A DNA stretch of 38,262 nt from Coriobacteriaceae bacterium (GTDB lineage: Bacteria > Actinomycetota > Coriobacteriia > Coriobacteriales > Coriobacteriaceae), in assembly GCA_030525945.1 (NCBI GenBank), contig JAUNDT010000013.1:1-38262 (forward strand), written 5' to 3'. A program made the translations under genes and the position numbers. Shown here one piece after another: positions 15,468 to 23,105 of this stretch. The notes below the pieces were generated by a model. It worked only from the letters and a program-made list of their open reading frames with translations. It made no database searches and was not told the origin of the DNA. Every line of letters starts with the position of its first letter. The first letter of the stretch is position 1.

Positions 15468-16523
15468 ATGACTCAGACCCTCACCCCTGCCGACACCTGC
15501 GTCCTCGTGACCGGTGGCGCCGGATTCATCGGTTCCCACACCGTGGTTTCCCTGTTGGAGCGCGGCTACCAGGTTGTCATCGTGGACGACCTTTCCAACG
15601 CCTCCGCAAAGGTTGAAGACCGCATCAAGACCATCGTGGGGCCCGAGGCCGCCGCGAACCTCACCATGTACGTCGCCGACGTGAACGACCGCGCCGCGCT
15701 CGAGGACGTGTTCTCCAAGCACCATATCGACCGCGTGATCCACTTCGCCGGCTTCAAGGCCGTCGGCGAGTCGGTGTCCAAGCCCATCGAGTACTACTCC
15801 AACAACATCGGCAGCACGCTCACGCTCGTCGACGTCATGCGCGAGCACGGCTGCAAATCCATCATCTTCTCCAGCTCCGCTACCGTGTACGGCGACCCCG
15901 ACGCGCTGCCGCTCACCGAGGCGAGCCCCAAAAAGCCCGCCACCAACCCGTACGGCTGGACCAAGTGGATGATCGAGCAGATGCTCACCGACCTCACCGT
16001 GGCGGATCCCGAGTGGAACGTCGTGCTCCTGCGTTACTTCAACCCCATCGGCGCACACGCGAGCGGCCTCATGGGCGAGGACCCCAAGGGCATCCCGAAC
16101 AACCTGCTGCCCTACGTCGCCCAGACCGCTATCGGCAAGCGCGAGGCCGTGCACGTGTTCGGCGACGACTACCCCACCCCCGATGGCACCGGCGTGCGCG
16201 ACTACATCCACGTGGTCGACCTTGCGTCCGGCCACGCCGCAGCCCTTGCCTGGATGAATGGTCGCGAGGGCGTTGAAGTGTTCAACCTCGGCACCGGCCG
16301 CGGCACCTCCGTGCTCGAGATCATCCGCGCCTTCTCCACGGCCTGTGGTCACGAGGTCCCCTACGTCATTGACCCGCGCCGCCCCGGCGACGTGGCCGAG
16401 AACTACGCCGACTGCTCCAAGGCCCGCGAGCTCATGGGCTGGGAGGCGCAGTTCGACATCGACGACATGTGCCGGGACGCTTGGAACTGGCAGTCCAATA
16501 ACCCCAACGGTTACGAGGGGTAG
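15468..16523 (+). CDS. galE: UDP-glucose 4-epimerase
   Basis: 351 residues of the extended short-chain dehydrogenase family. GalE interconverts UDP-glucose and UDP-galactose with bound NAD. The NAD-binding loop is TGGAGFIGSH, followed by VDDLSNAS and DVNDR. The active site has SSSATVYGDP and Tyr162-x3-Lys166 (YGWTK). The sugar-binding region shows RYFNPIGAHASGLMGEDP and GTGVRDYIHVVDLA. The ATG at 15468 has AAAGGAG 7 nt upstream. It has its own promoter and terminator, so it is monocistronic. Confidence 0.96.
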   Translation: MTQTLTPADTCVLVTGGAGFIGSHTVVSLLERGYQVVIVDDLSNASAKVEDRIKTIVGPEAAANLTMYVADVNDRAALEDVFSKHHIDRVIHFAGFKAVGESVSKPIEYYSNNIGSTLTLVDVMREHGCKSIIFSSSATVYGDPDALPLTEASPKKPATNPYGWTKWMIEQMLTDLTVADPEWNVVLLRYFNPIGAHASGLMGEDPKGIPNNLLPYVAQTAIGKREAVHVFGDDYPTPDGTGVRDYIHVVDLASGHAAALAWMNGREGVEVFNLGTGRGTSVLEIIRAFSTACGHEVPYVIDPRRPGDVAENYADCSKARELMGWEAQFDIDDMCRDAWNWQSNNPNGYEG

Positions 16524-16546
16524 ATCGGGCCCCATCCCGGCACGCG

Positions 16547-16576
16547 CCCGTCATGCTCCCCACTGACCGCATGACG
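16547..16576. repeat. Short inverted repeat after galE
   Basis: CCGTCATGC and GCATGACGG form a 9-bp perfect stem with a 12-nt loop, just before the galE terminator. It could aid RNA 3' end stability. Confidence 0.4.
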
Positions 16577-16599
16577 GTGCCGTATATTCAGCAATCGCG

Positions 16600-16630
16600 A
16601 ACGGGGCGGCTCACGGTCGCCCCGTTTTGC
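16600..16630 (+). terminator. Rho-independent terminator of galE
   Basis: AACGGGGCG (16600-16608) pairs with CGCCCCGTT (16618-16626), 9 bp, followed by TTGC. The T run spans 16625-16628. Confidence 0.7.
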
Positions 16631-16762
16631 TAGCATGAGAGCACGTCACGTAGAACGGGGCACGTCGGCTCTCCTTCGCGCCGCCACGGGCGCAACCCGC
16701 CCGCCGCGCACGGCGCGAGGGCATCTACCGTTATCGTTTTCTTCATAGTAGGAAGTGCCAAG

Positions 16763-17863
16763 ATGAGCGAAACCCAGGGCACCGCCAAACAAACCCATGC
16801 ATCCGAGCAAAACGCCGGGGCTGACTTCGTCGCCTATCTGCGCGAACGCCTGCCGCTCGTTGAGGCGGCGCTCGCCTCCGCCAACGCAGCACCTCTGTGC
16901 GCCGGCAGCGATGCGCCTGACGCGGACCTGAATCGCTACCTGTACGACCCGCTCGCTCACTTTACCGCTGGCGGAGGCAAACGCGTGCGCCCCGTGCTTG
17001 CCCTGCTGGGCGCCGAGGCCGTGGGCGGCACGGCGGAACAGGCGCTTTCGTCCGGCGTCGCCATCGAGCTGTTCCAGAGCGCCGCGCTCATTCACGACGA
17101 CATCGCCGACGCAAGCGAGCTGCGCCGCGGCGAGCCCTGCCTGTACCGCACCGAGGGCGAGGGCCTGGCCATTAACGCCGGAGACTTGGCACTCACGCGC
17201 GTGTTCGAGGTCGTTCTCAACGATGCCTCCCTTCCTGCCGATCGTCGCCTCCGCGTGCTCGAGGAACTCGTACGGATGGAGCGCCACACACTCGAAGGGC
17301 AGGCACTCGACCTGGGCTGGGCTCGTGACGACCGATGGGACGTCACGAGTGACGACTACTTATACATGATTGAGGGCAAGACCGCCTGGTACACAGTGGC
17401 AAGCCCCCTGTTTATCGGCGCCCTTGCCGCCGGCGCCTCCGATGATGCCGCACGCGGCCTCATCGAGCTGGGCCGCCCCGCCGGCCTGGCCTTCCAACTG
17501 CAAGATGACCTGCTCAACCTCGTGGGCGATGCCGATGCCCAGGGGAAGGACTTCCGAAGCGATATCACTGAGGGTAAACGCACGCTTGCCGTGGTGTGGG
17601 CCCTCGAGCATCTCGCCGCTGAACCGCGCTCCGAGCTCGTCTCCCTGCTCGAAGCTAAGACGACCAGTCCGGAAGCCCTGGCCCGCGCGGTCGAGCTTAT
17701 CGAGCTGGGTGGCGGTATCAGCGCCTGCCGCGATCTCGCCCGCAAGCTCACCGACGAAGCGCAGGCAAAAGCCGCGGAACTTGCCGACTCCGGCGTTATC
17801 ACTCCTCGCGCTGCGCAGTTGCTCCGCTCAATGGCGGACTTCTTCATCAGCCGCAACGCCTAA
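16763..17863 (+). CDS. All-trans polyprenyl diphosphate synthase, probably long-chain
   Basis: 366 residues. It condenses isopentenyl diphosphate onto allylic primers. Motifs are GGGKRVRPVLALLG, the first Asp-rich motif LIHDDIAD, RRGEPCLYR-type substrate binding and the second Asp-rich motif QLQDDLLNLVGD with KGKRT-like EGKRTLAV. The fourth and fifth residues before the first Asp-rich motif are both Ala, which in this family leaves the product pocket open for chains beyond C20, as for menaquinone side chains. The start at 16763 has AGGAA upstream. It converges on the TVP38 gene across a palindrome array. Confidence 0.9.
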   Translation: MSETQGTAKQTHASEQNAGADFVAYLRERLPLVEAALASANAAPLCAGSDAPDADLNRYLYDPLAHFTAGGGKRVRPVLALLGAEAVGGTAEQALSSGVAIELFQSAALIHDDIADASELRRGEPCLYRTEGEGLAINAGDLALTRVFEVVLNDASLPADRRLRVLEELVRMERHTLEGQALDLGWARDDRWDVTSDDYLYMIEGKTAWYTVASPLFIGALAAGASDDAARGLIELGRPAGLAFQLQDDLLNLVGDADAQGKDFRSDITEGKRTLAVVWALEHLAAEPRSELVSLLEAKTTSPEALARAVELIELGGGISACRDLARKLTDEAQAKAAELADSGVITPRAAQLLRSMADFFISRNA

Positions 17864-17871
17864 CGCAACCG

Positions 17872-18141
17872 AACCTCCCCCACATTGGGGCTGGTTTCAA
17901 GGCATCTAAAACAAACCTCCCCTATATTGGGGGAGGTTTGTCTCCATTACAGCCGTCATTCGACTTGGCCGGTAACAAAACCGCAGGATTTCGCAAGACT
18001 AAAAAGCCCATGTGGCGCAAATCGAGGGCAAACCTCCCCCAATGTAGGGGAGGTTTATTTACTAGACCCCCAAACCACCCCCAATGCAAGGGTGGTTTGT
18101 TCGAGAGGCCCCCAATCCGCCCACTCCCAATGCAGGGCAGG
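17872..18141. repeat. Array of five related palindromes between converging genes
   Basis: Hairpin copies lie at 17872-17897 (decayed), 17911-17941 (12 bp), 18030-18056 (10 bp), 18071-18099 (10 bp) and about 18121-18141 (decayed). The best form is AAACCTCCCC-loop-GGGGAGGTTT with a CAATGTA-like loop; the first two copies read in the opposite direction. The copy at 18071 has CCACCC paired with GGGTGG, a compensated change. Neighbouring copies are 41-45 nt apart. The rest of 17864-18339 contains no gene that I can support. Confidence 0.85.
17905..17941 (-). terminator. Terminator-like copy of the palindrome array (minus strand)
   Basis: On the minus strand the 12-bp stem ACAAACCTCCCC/GGGGAGGTTTGT is followed by TTTAG, giving an intrinsic terminator form facing transcription from the TVP38 gene. 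The copy at 18030 is followed by ATTT on the plus strand, so the array can probably end transcripts from both sides. Confidence 0.5.
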
Positions 18142-18339
18142 CTTGCCCTCCTTCAACCTACGCCAAGGCGACCATGCTGGCGGGACAAAAACCGAATAAG
18201 CAGACGGTGCATGTTCGGAAAGAAACGGATTCTGGGCTGACGGGCTCGTGCTCCGCCTCGCAGCACCGCCACAGTTCGCAGCTCCTACGACGCAGAACGT
18301 TTTTACACAGCAATACACCGCACCACCGCAGCGCGCGCC

Positions 18340-19191
18340 CTACGACGCGGATCGCTTTACGCGACGATACGCCGCACCGCCCGCGGCCAAAAGCGCCGCC
18401 GAGATGCCGAGCGCCGTGGCGGCCACCATCCAGTTTCCATCACCCACGGCAGACGCCGCTATCGTTGAGGTAACTATGGACGGAATGCGCCCGAACGTGG
18501 CAATGAGCACCACTGGTGCAAAGCGCATTTCGGTCAGGCCCGCGAAATATGTGAGAAAGTCCTTAGGCGTACCCGGGACCAGGAAAACCGCAAGCATCAC
18601 CAGCTCGAGGCGCTTTGCATTATTGAGCCAGGAAAACCGCTGAAGCATACTGCGGTCAAAGAAGAGCCCCACAAGCTTCCAGCCCCAGCGGCGCGTTGCC
18701 CAAAAGATCACCGATGTTGCAAAAGCCGAGGCAAAAAGGCACAGGGCGGTGCCTTCCCAGAAGCCGAACGCGTACCCGCATGCCAGCTCAACTGGCTCGC
18801 CGGGCAAGAACGCCAGGAACATCTGAGCCACGTTGATCCCAAACATCGCAAGACGGCTCATCACGGCATGATCGGCGACGAACGCCCGCACCTCATCGGG
18901 GTTGGCGAGCCATGCCAGCATGCCCGGCACATATTCCCAGCACGCAAAGCCAATGGCAGCAGCCGCAAGTGCGGCAACGACGATCACGCGACGACGAAGG
19001 GTCTTGCGCCGAATTTCACCCGAGCGGTCGAGGTCATCTTCCGCCGCTGCGCCCGCGGGCGTCTCCTGGCTGCGAGCGCCTTCCTTGCAGCAGCGCAACT
19101 CCCCCAGAGCGGCAGCATCCACGCGACGCGCCGCACCGCCGCAGGCGACCTGCCCCGCGCATCCTTCGGGTTCGGGCTGCATCCTCATCAT
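18340..19191 (-). CDS. TVP38/TMEM64 (DedA-superfamily) membrane protein
   Basis: 283 residues. An 80-residue charged, Cys-containing cytoplasmic N-terminus precedes five or six membrane segments (VIVVAALAAAAIGFACWEYV, AMFGINVAQMFLAFLPGEPVELACGYAFG region, ALCLFASAFATSVIFWA, VMLAVFLVPGTPKDFLTYFAGL region, APVVLIATFGRIPSIV and a C-terminal Ala-rich helix). The F-LPG-E...G-FG...and VPGTPKD...F-G pattern is that of the SNARE-associated/VTT domain. Members move or scramble lipids such as undecaprenyl phosphate, or affect membrane potential; the substrate here is unknown. GGGAGG precedes the ATG. A response-regulator-type box lies 47-63 nt upstream. Confidence 0.85.
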   Translation of the reverse strand: MMRMQPEPEGCAGQVACGGAARRVDAAALGELRCCKEGARSQETPAGAAAEDDLDRSGEIRRKTLRRRVIVVAALAAAAIGFACWEYVPGMLAWLANPDEVRAFVADHAVMSRLAMFGINVAQMFLAFLPGEPVELACGYAFGFWEGTALCLFASAFATSVIFWATRRWGWKLVGLFFDRSMLQRFSWLNNAKRLELVMLAVFLVPGTPKDFLTYFAGLTEMRFAPVVLIATFGRIPSIVTSTIAASAVGDGNWMVAATALGISAALLAAGGAAYRRVKRSAS

Positions 19192-19237
19192 CGCGTGACC
19201 TCCCTTGTGTTCGACAAGGTTAGTTTCGCAAGTGGGT

Positions 19238-19254
19238 GTCTACGTTCTGTCTAC
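19238..19254 (-). promoter_or_regulatory. OmpR-type direct-repeat box upstream of the TVP38 gene
   Basis: On the plus strand GTCTACGTTCTGTCTAC contains GTCTAC twice with an 11-bp period, the arrangement used by OmpR/PhoB dimers. It matches the box upstream of the response regulator gene at 14 of 17 positions. A weak -10 (TAACCT) lies 15 nt downstream on the minus strand. Confidence 0.6.
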
Positions 19255-19440
19255 CTGCGATGACAATTCGGTAAGACAGGTACGGGATAAGCCATTCTTA
19301 AGCCGAATAACCGTCCAAGGGCAACCGCCTCCTGAATAACGCTGAAAACGTGCGGGTCAGAATACCTGGGTCACGAGGGTCAAAACGCCCGAACCACGCA
19401 GGACAACCCCGCCCAACAAGCCCGGCTGCCCTCGCCCCTC

Positions 19441-21279
19441 TTATTGATCGGCGCCGCGCGGATCCACGTCGAACGTCGCGGTTACGCACGCGCCGCTATC
19501 TGCGCGATTCGCAAGTTCAAGCGTCCCGCCATGCAAAGAGCACAGCGTGCTCGACACGTTCAACCCCAAGCCAAAGTGCTCGGAGGATTTGTTTTCGCTA
19601 AAGAACGGGTCACATCCACGGTGCAGTGCCTCGGGAGAAAAGCCCGGGCCGTCATCCCGCACGCGAACGAGCAGCCTGCCCTCGCGCACAGAGACCTCCA
19701 CCTCAATTACGCCGCGCGCATGTCCACATGCGTTGCTCAGAAGGTTATCCAGCACCTCCTCAACCAGAGAGATGTCCACACACGCCACGCCCGCATCGCC
19801 CGCCACGCCCGCATCGCCCGGCGCGCACGCCGCATCCGCATCGCCCGTCCCGGCAGGCCGCGCAGCGCAATCGCCGTCGTCGGCAGGCAACACGCGCACC
19901 ACAAGTCCGGCACCGCGTGCGCGCACCACCTCCCGCGCATGGGCCGCAATCCCCTGTTCCAACTCCCGCAACGGAATCGATTCCCGCTCAACAGGTCGGT
20001 CTTCGAGCTTGCTCAGGCCTCCCATCGCGCTCGCGTACCGCTCCAAACGAGCCACCTGGGCAGACAGTGCCTCAAGTGAGTCCGCGTCGAGCGCCTCGCC
20101 ACGCCTCAACCGCATCTGCGCCATCTCCACAGTCCCTTTGAGCACCGTGATGGGCGTGCGCAAATCATGGGCGAACGCAGCGTTGAGCTGGCGACGCGCC
20201 TCGGCGGTACGCCACAGCTCGCGCTGCGCCTCAAGCAGAGATCCCCTCATGTGCTCAAGCGTCTCCGACAGGCGCCCCAGCTCACGACCGCGCACCGCTT
20301 CAATGTGAAAGTCCAGGTCTCGCGCGGCAATGCGCTCGGCAGCTCCCTCAAGCTCACCCAGCGGGCGCGCAACATGCGTACGGTAAAAGCGCTTGAACAT
20401 AATCCAGCCGAGCCCGCCGTACACCATCACGGGAGAAAGGCCCGTGCCAATCGTGAGCAGCCATGGGGCAATGCCCGCGGGCGGCGTCATGGAGGCGTAA
20501 TAGGCGGTGTTGGATACCAGGTTCTCACCAAAGGCCTCGGCAAGATCGACCCCGGTCATCTGGCGGAACATCTCAACGCTCTGAGTGCGATTCGCCCGGC
20601 TCAGCTCGTCGTAGCGGGCGATGTTCTCGGCGTCGATCCGCCCCCGCTCGCCCAAGACATCATCCTGCGGATACCACTCGTTGTAATTGAGGCCCCAGTC
20701 GTACAGGCGAATCTCGCCGGCGCGCACCTGGTCGAGCGAGGCGTTTACCGTGGCGCCGTCCTCGCCCGAGAGCGCACGGCCCTCGTCGTCGTCAGCTGCA
20801 TCCCCGCCAGAAGAAGCCTCCAGCCCCTCGACTCCATGCGCATCCGCCGCGATGAACACCGCGTATGGCTTATCGCCCGGCAAATCGAGCTCGGACGCAG
20901 GCAGCAGGCTTTTGGACTCGGCATCATAGATATACGGCCCGGAGTCCACCGTCCCGCGCACCACCGCGCCGCCATCGAGCGTGATCTCCAGCGTGCTCAT
21001 CTCGCTGTTCCACATCGACAGGGTCTCGATGACCACCAAGGTAACGGCCGTGGCAACCGCCAGATATACGCCCAGATACACCGCGAAGGTCACGCCCAGA
21101 GGCCTTCCGCGCCACCATGCGCGCAGGCGCTCGCGGCGCGGCAAACGCTTCAGCGCCTCCCGCTCGCACGCACGCGCAGCCCGGCGCTCATCGCGGCGAT
21201 GCCGCCTCGCACGCGCGCGCTCGGCGCGGCTCACCCGGGAATCACCGCGGCCCGACTCGCCATCCGCAAACTCACTCAC
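19441..21279 (-). CDS. Sensor histidine kinase (HAMP-HisKA-HATPase)
   Basis: 612 residues. A 60-residue Arg-rich cytoplasmic start precedes TM1 (TFAVYLGVYLAVATAVTLVV), an extracytoplasmic sensor of about 200 residues, TM2 (WLLTIGTGLSPVMVYGGLGW) and a HAMP region (THVARPLGELEGAAERIAAR). The HisKA phosphorylation site is FAHDLRTPITVLKG. The ATPase has N-box DNLLSNACGHA, G1 DDGPGFS and G2 FGLGLN. A Gly/Ala/Asp-rich insert of about 30 residues, coded by near-repeats of GCGATGCGGGCGT, sits inside the ATPase domain. The GTG start at 21279 overlaps the regulator stop by four bases (GTGA), so the pair is translationally coupled. Confidence 0.92.
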   Translation of the reverse strand: MSEFADGESGRGDSRVSRAERARARRHRRDERRAARACEREALKRLPRRERLRAWWRGRPLGVTFAVYLGVYLAVATAVTLVVIETLSMWNSEMSTLEITLDGGAVVRGTVDSGPYIYDAESKSLLPASELDLPGDKPYAVFIAADAHGVEGLEASSGGDAADDDEGRALSGEDGATVNASLDQVRAGEIRLYDWGLNYNEWYPQDDVLGERGRIDAENIARYDELSRANRTQSVEMFRQMTGVDLAEAFGENLVSNTAYYASMTPPAGIAPWLLTIGTGLSPVMVYGGLGWIMFKRFYRTHVARPLGELEGAAERIAARDLDFHIEAVRGRELGRLSETLEHMRGSLLEAQRELWRTAEARRQLNAAFAHDLRTPITVLKGTVEMAQMRLRRGEALDADSLEALSAQVARLERYASAMGGLSKLEDRPVERESIPLRELEQGIAAHAREVVRARGAGLVVRVLPADDGDCAARPAGTGDADAACAPGDAGVAGDAGVACVDISLVEEVLDNLLSNACGHARGVIEVEVSVREGRLLVRVRDDGPGFSPEALHRGCDPFFSENKSSEHFGLGLNVSSTLCSLHGGTLELANRADSGACVTATFDVDPRGADQ

Positions 21280-21971
21280 TTTGCCACCCACTTGTACCCC
21301 ACGCCCCACACGGTCTCGATGGGATCCTCATCCAAACCGGCGGCGGCGAACTTGTTGCGAATGCGGCGAATGTGCTCGCGCACCTGGCCGGGATCGCCCG
21401 CGGCGTCCCAACCCCACACGCGTTCATATATCGCCTCGCGGTCGAACACCTGACCGGGGCGCTTGCTCAGCAGCGCTACCAAGTCGAACTCGAGCTTGGT
21501 GAGGTCGACCGCCGCGCCCGCCACCTCGACCGTTCGTGACGCGTAGTCGATGGTGAGACCCCGAAAGAACCGAACCGCCTGCTCCTGGCTGCGTGCACGC
21601 CCCTCGCGCGCCACATGCGCGGCAACACGATGCCCGAGCACCTCGAGCGAGAACGGCTTGAGCACGTAATCATCCGCACCCGCGGCAAAGCCGTCGATTT
21701 GGTCCACGTCTTCCACGCGCGCCGTCAAAAACAGAATCGGGCAAGACAGATGCTCGCGAATGCGGCGGCATACCTCAAAGCCGTCCATGCCCGGCATGTT
21801 CACGTCAAGCAAGATGATGTCGAACGCCCCATGGCCGCCCTTACCAGCGGAGACCGCCTCAAGCGCCGAGGCGCCATCCTGTGCCACTACTACGTCGTGG
21901 CCCTCCATGCGGAAGTACTCCGCAAGCATATTCGCAATGTCAACCTCATCGTCCACGACCAGCATGCGCAT
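21276..21971 (-). CDS. OmpR/PhoB-family response regulator
   Basis: 231 residues. The receiver domain shows the acidic pair VVDDE, the phospho-acceptor in LLDVNMPGMDG, the switch Thr in FLTARVED and the conserved Lys in YVLKPFS. The winged-helix DNA-binding domain shows LTKLEFDLVALLSKRPGQVF and VREHIRRIRNKF, ending ETVWGVGYKWV. GAGGAGG precedes the ATG. It forms an operon with the histidine kinase. The box at 22049-22065 suggests autoregulation. Confidence 0.96.
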   Translation of the reverse strand: MRMLVVDDEVDIANMLAEYFRMEGHDVVVAQDGASALEAVSAGKGGHGAFDIILLDVNMPGMDGFEVCRRIREHLSCPILFLTARVEDVDQIDGFAAGADDYVLKPFSLEVLGHRVAAHVAREGRARSQEQAVRFFRGLTIDYASRTVEVAGAAVDLTKLEFDLVALLSKRPGQVFDREAIYERVWGWDAAGDPGQVREHIRRIRNKFAAAGLDEDPIETVWGVGYKWVAK

Positions 21972-22048
21972 GGCGCGCCTCCTCGCATCCTCGCGCCCCC
22001 GCGCCTCCGGGAACGCGCTCTTGCCATTCGCTATCTTGCCCCAAAATC

Positions 22049-22065
22049 GTCAACGTTTTGTCGAC
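22049..22065 (-). promoter_or_regulatory. OmpR-type direct-repeat box upstream of the response regulator
   Basis: On the plus strand GTCAACGTTTTGTCGAC has GTCAAC and GTCGAC with an 11-bp period, 78 nt before the response regulator ATG. The minus strand of the box also contains TTGAC at its 3' end, which could double as -35 (TTGACG). Orientation relative to the gene is the same as for the TVP38 box. Confidence 0.55.
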
Positions 22066-22145
22066 AAGTTCGCCCAGCTGGACCGATGCCGCTCGCCACG
22101 GTGGGTACACTGAAAGCATTGCTGAACTATCCGAGGGAGCACGTC

Positions 22146-22394
22146 ATGCACGATGTGGGAATGAACATGGGTCAGCTCGAGATGAGCGTCAAGCAGGTCG
22201 ACGACACCATCGCGCTCGCACGCAACTGGAGCCACGACCTGCTGCACGCCACCGAGAATTTCGACATGGAACGCATCGGGGATAAGCTTGCAGCCGCCAT
22301 GCGCGCGCTTGACGAGGCACGCAAGGCGCTTGAGGGCTACGAGGACGCCATCGAGGCGGATCACAACTCCGTCGGCACCGTAAAGCTGGTGTAG
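22146..22394 (+). CDS. Small helical protein of unknown function, co-transcribed with nikR
   Basis: 82 residues and not recognised. It is acidic and almost wholly helical in appearance, with a predicted coiled coil across MGQLEMSVKQVDDTIALARN and an Ala/Glu-rich second half (AAAMRALDEARKALEGYEDAI). The ATG at 22146 has GAGGGAG upstream. The stop is followed by nikR after 2 nt. It has no nickel-ligand cluster (His residues are scattered) and no signal peptide. The context suggests a role with NikR or the hyp genes, but this is inference only. Confidence 0.7.
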   Translation: MHDVGMNMGQLEMSVKQVDDTIALARNWSHDLLHATENFDMERIGDKLAAAMRALDEARKALEGYEDAIEADHNSVGTVKLV

Positions 22395-22396
22395 CC

Positions 22397-23026
22397 ATGG
22401 CGCATGAGCACACACCCGGCGAGCACGGCGGTCCGAAGGTATCCACGCCTACAGACGGTTCCACTCTCATGCCGAGCCACGGCACCGCACGCGCATCCGG
22501 CGGAGCCGCAGCGCGCACGGACGCTCAGAGCGCAGGCCTCGCACGGGACACCCCGTCAGCGAACGAAGCCGCCCCAACCACCGCCCCCGCGCCAACCCCC
22601 TCCGGCGAGCTCGCGCGCTTTTCCGTCACCGTGCCGGAGGACCTGCTGGCCGCCTTTGACGAGCAGATCTCCCGCCGAGGCGATATCGCCAACCGCTCCG
22701 AGGGCATTCGCGACCTCATTCGCGCATCCCTCGCCCGCGAGTCGACCCGTACGCCGGGCGAGCAGGTCATCGGATCGCTCACCATGATTTACGACCACCA
22801 TACGGGCGACCTCACCCGCCGCCTGGACGAAGTCCAGCACGATTACACCGACGAGATCGTGTCGACCATGCATGTGCATCTCGACCACCACAACTGCCTG
22901 GAGATCCTCGCCCTCAAGGGCCTTGGCGCGCGCGTGTACGAGCTCGCCGACAGGCTCCTGGGTCTGCGCGGCGTCAAGCACGGGGAGTTCACTTGCGCCG
23001 CCACGGGGACGAGCTTGGAGCTGTAA
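22397..23026 (+). CDS. nikR: NikR, nickel-responsive transcriptional regulator, with long N-terminal tail
   Basis: 209 residues against the usual 130-150. The core begins at about residue 72: ribbon-helix-helix RFSVTVPEDLLAAFDEQIS...RSEGIRDLIRASL (in parts), then the ACT-like nickel domain with MIYDHHTGDL, TMHVHLDHHNCLEILALKG and a final GVKHGEFTC. The high-affinity Ni ligands (three His and one Cys) are all there. The first 70 residues are Thr/Ala/Pro/His-rich and look disordered. The ribosome site before the ATG is poor, so coupling with the upstream 82-residue gene is likely. It may repress nickel uptake or hydrogenase maturation genes; no palindromic operator was found. Confidence 0.93.
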   Translation: MAHEHTPGEHGGPKVSTPTDGSTLMPSHGTARASGGAAARTDAQSAGLARDTPSANEAAPTTAPAPTPSGELARFSVTVPEDLLAAFDEQISRRGDIANRSEGIRDLIRASLARESTRTPGEQVIGSLTMIYDHHTGDLTRRLDEVQHDYTDEIVSTMHVHLDHHNCLEILALKGLGARVYELADRLLGLRGVKHGEFTCAATGTSLEL

Positions 23027-23105
23027 AGCACCACGACCACGGCCGCACCTCAATCCGAGACGCTACCCCAAGCCGCAGCGCTACACCACCACGAAGGGCC
23101 TGCTT

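Noticed and set aside
17872..18141. CRISPR array
   Set aside because: Units are palindromic, occur in both orientations, differ from each other, and lie at uneven distances; no cas genes are near.
18211..18430. Possible Pro/Gln/Tyr-rich protein start on the plus strand (MFGKK..., then PPQFAAPTTQNVFTQQYTAPP in two frames)
   Set aside because: It resembles the proline-rich tail of a membrane protein, but needs a frameshift, lacks a ribosome site, and runs antisense into the TVP38 gene. At best it is a gene remnant.
19350..19400. Three GGGTCA copies downstream of the histidine kinase as an operator
   Set aside because: Spacing is irregular, and they are at the 3' end of the operon, away from any promoter I can see.
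22072..22145. NikR operator palindrome upstream of the nikR operon
   Set aside because: I looked for separated GTATGA-like half sites and saw no convincing dyad.
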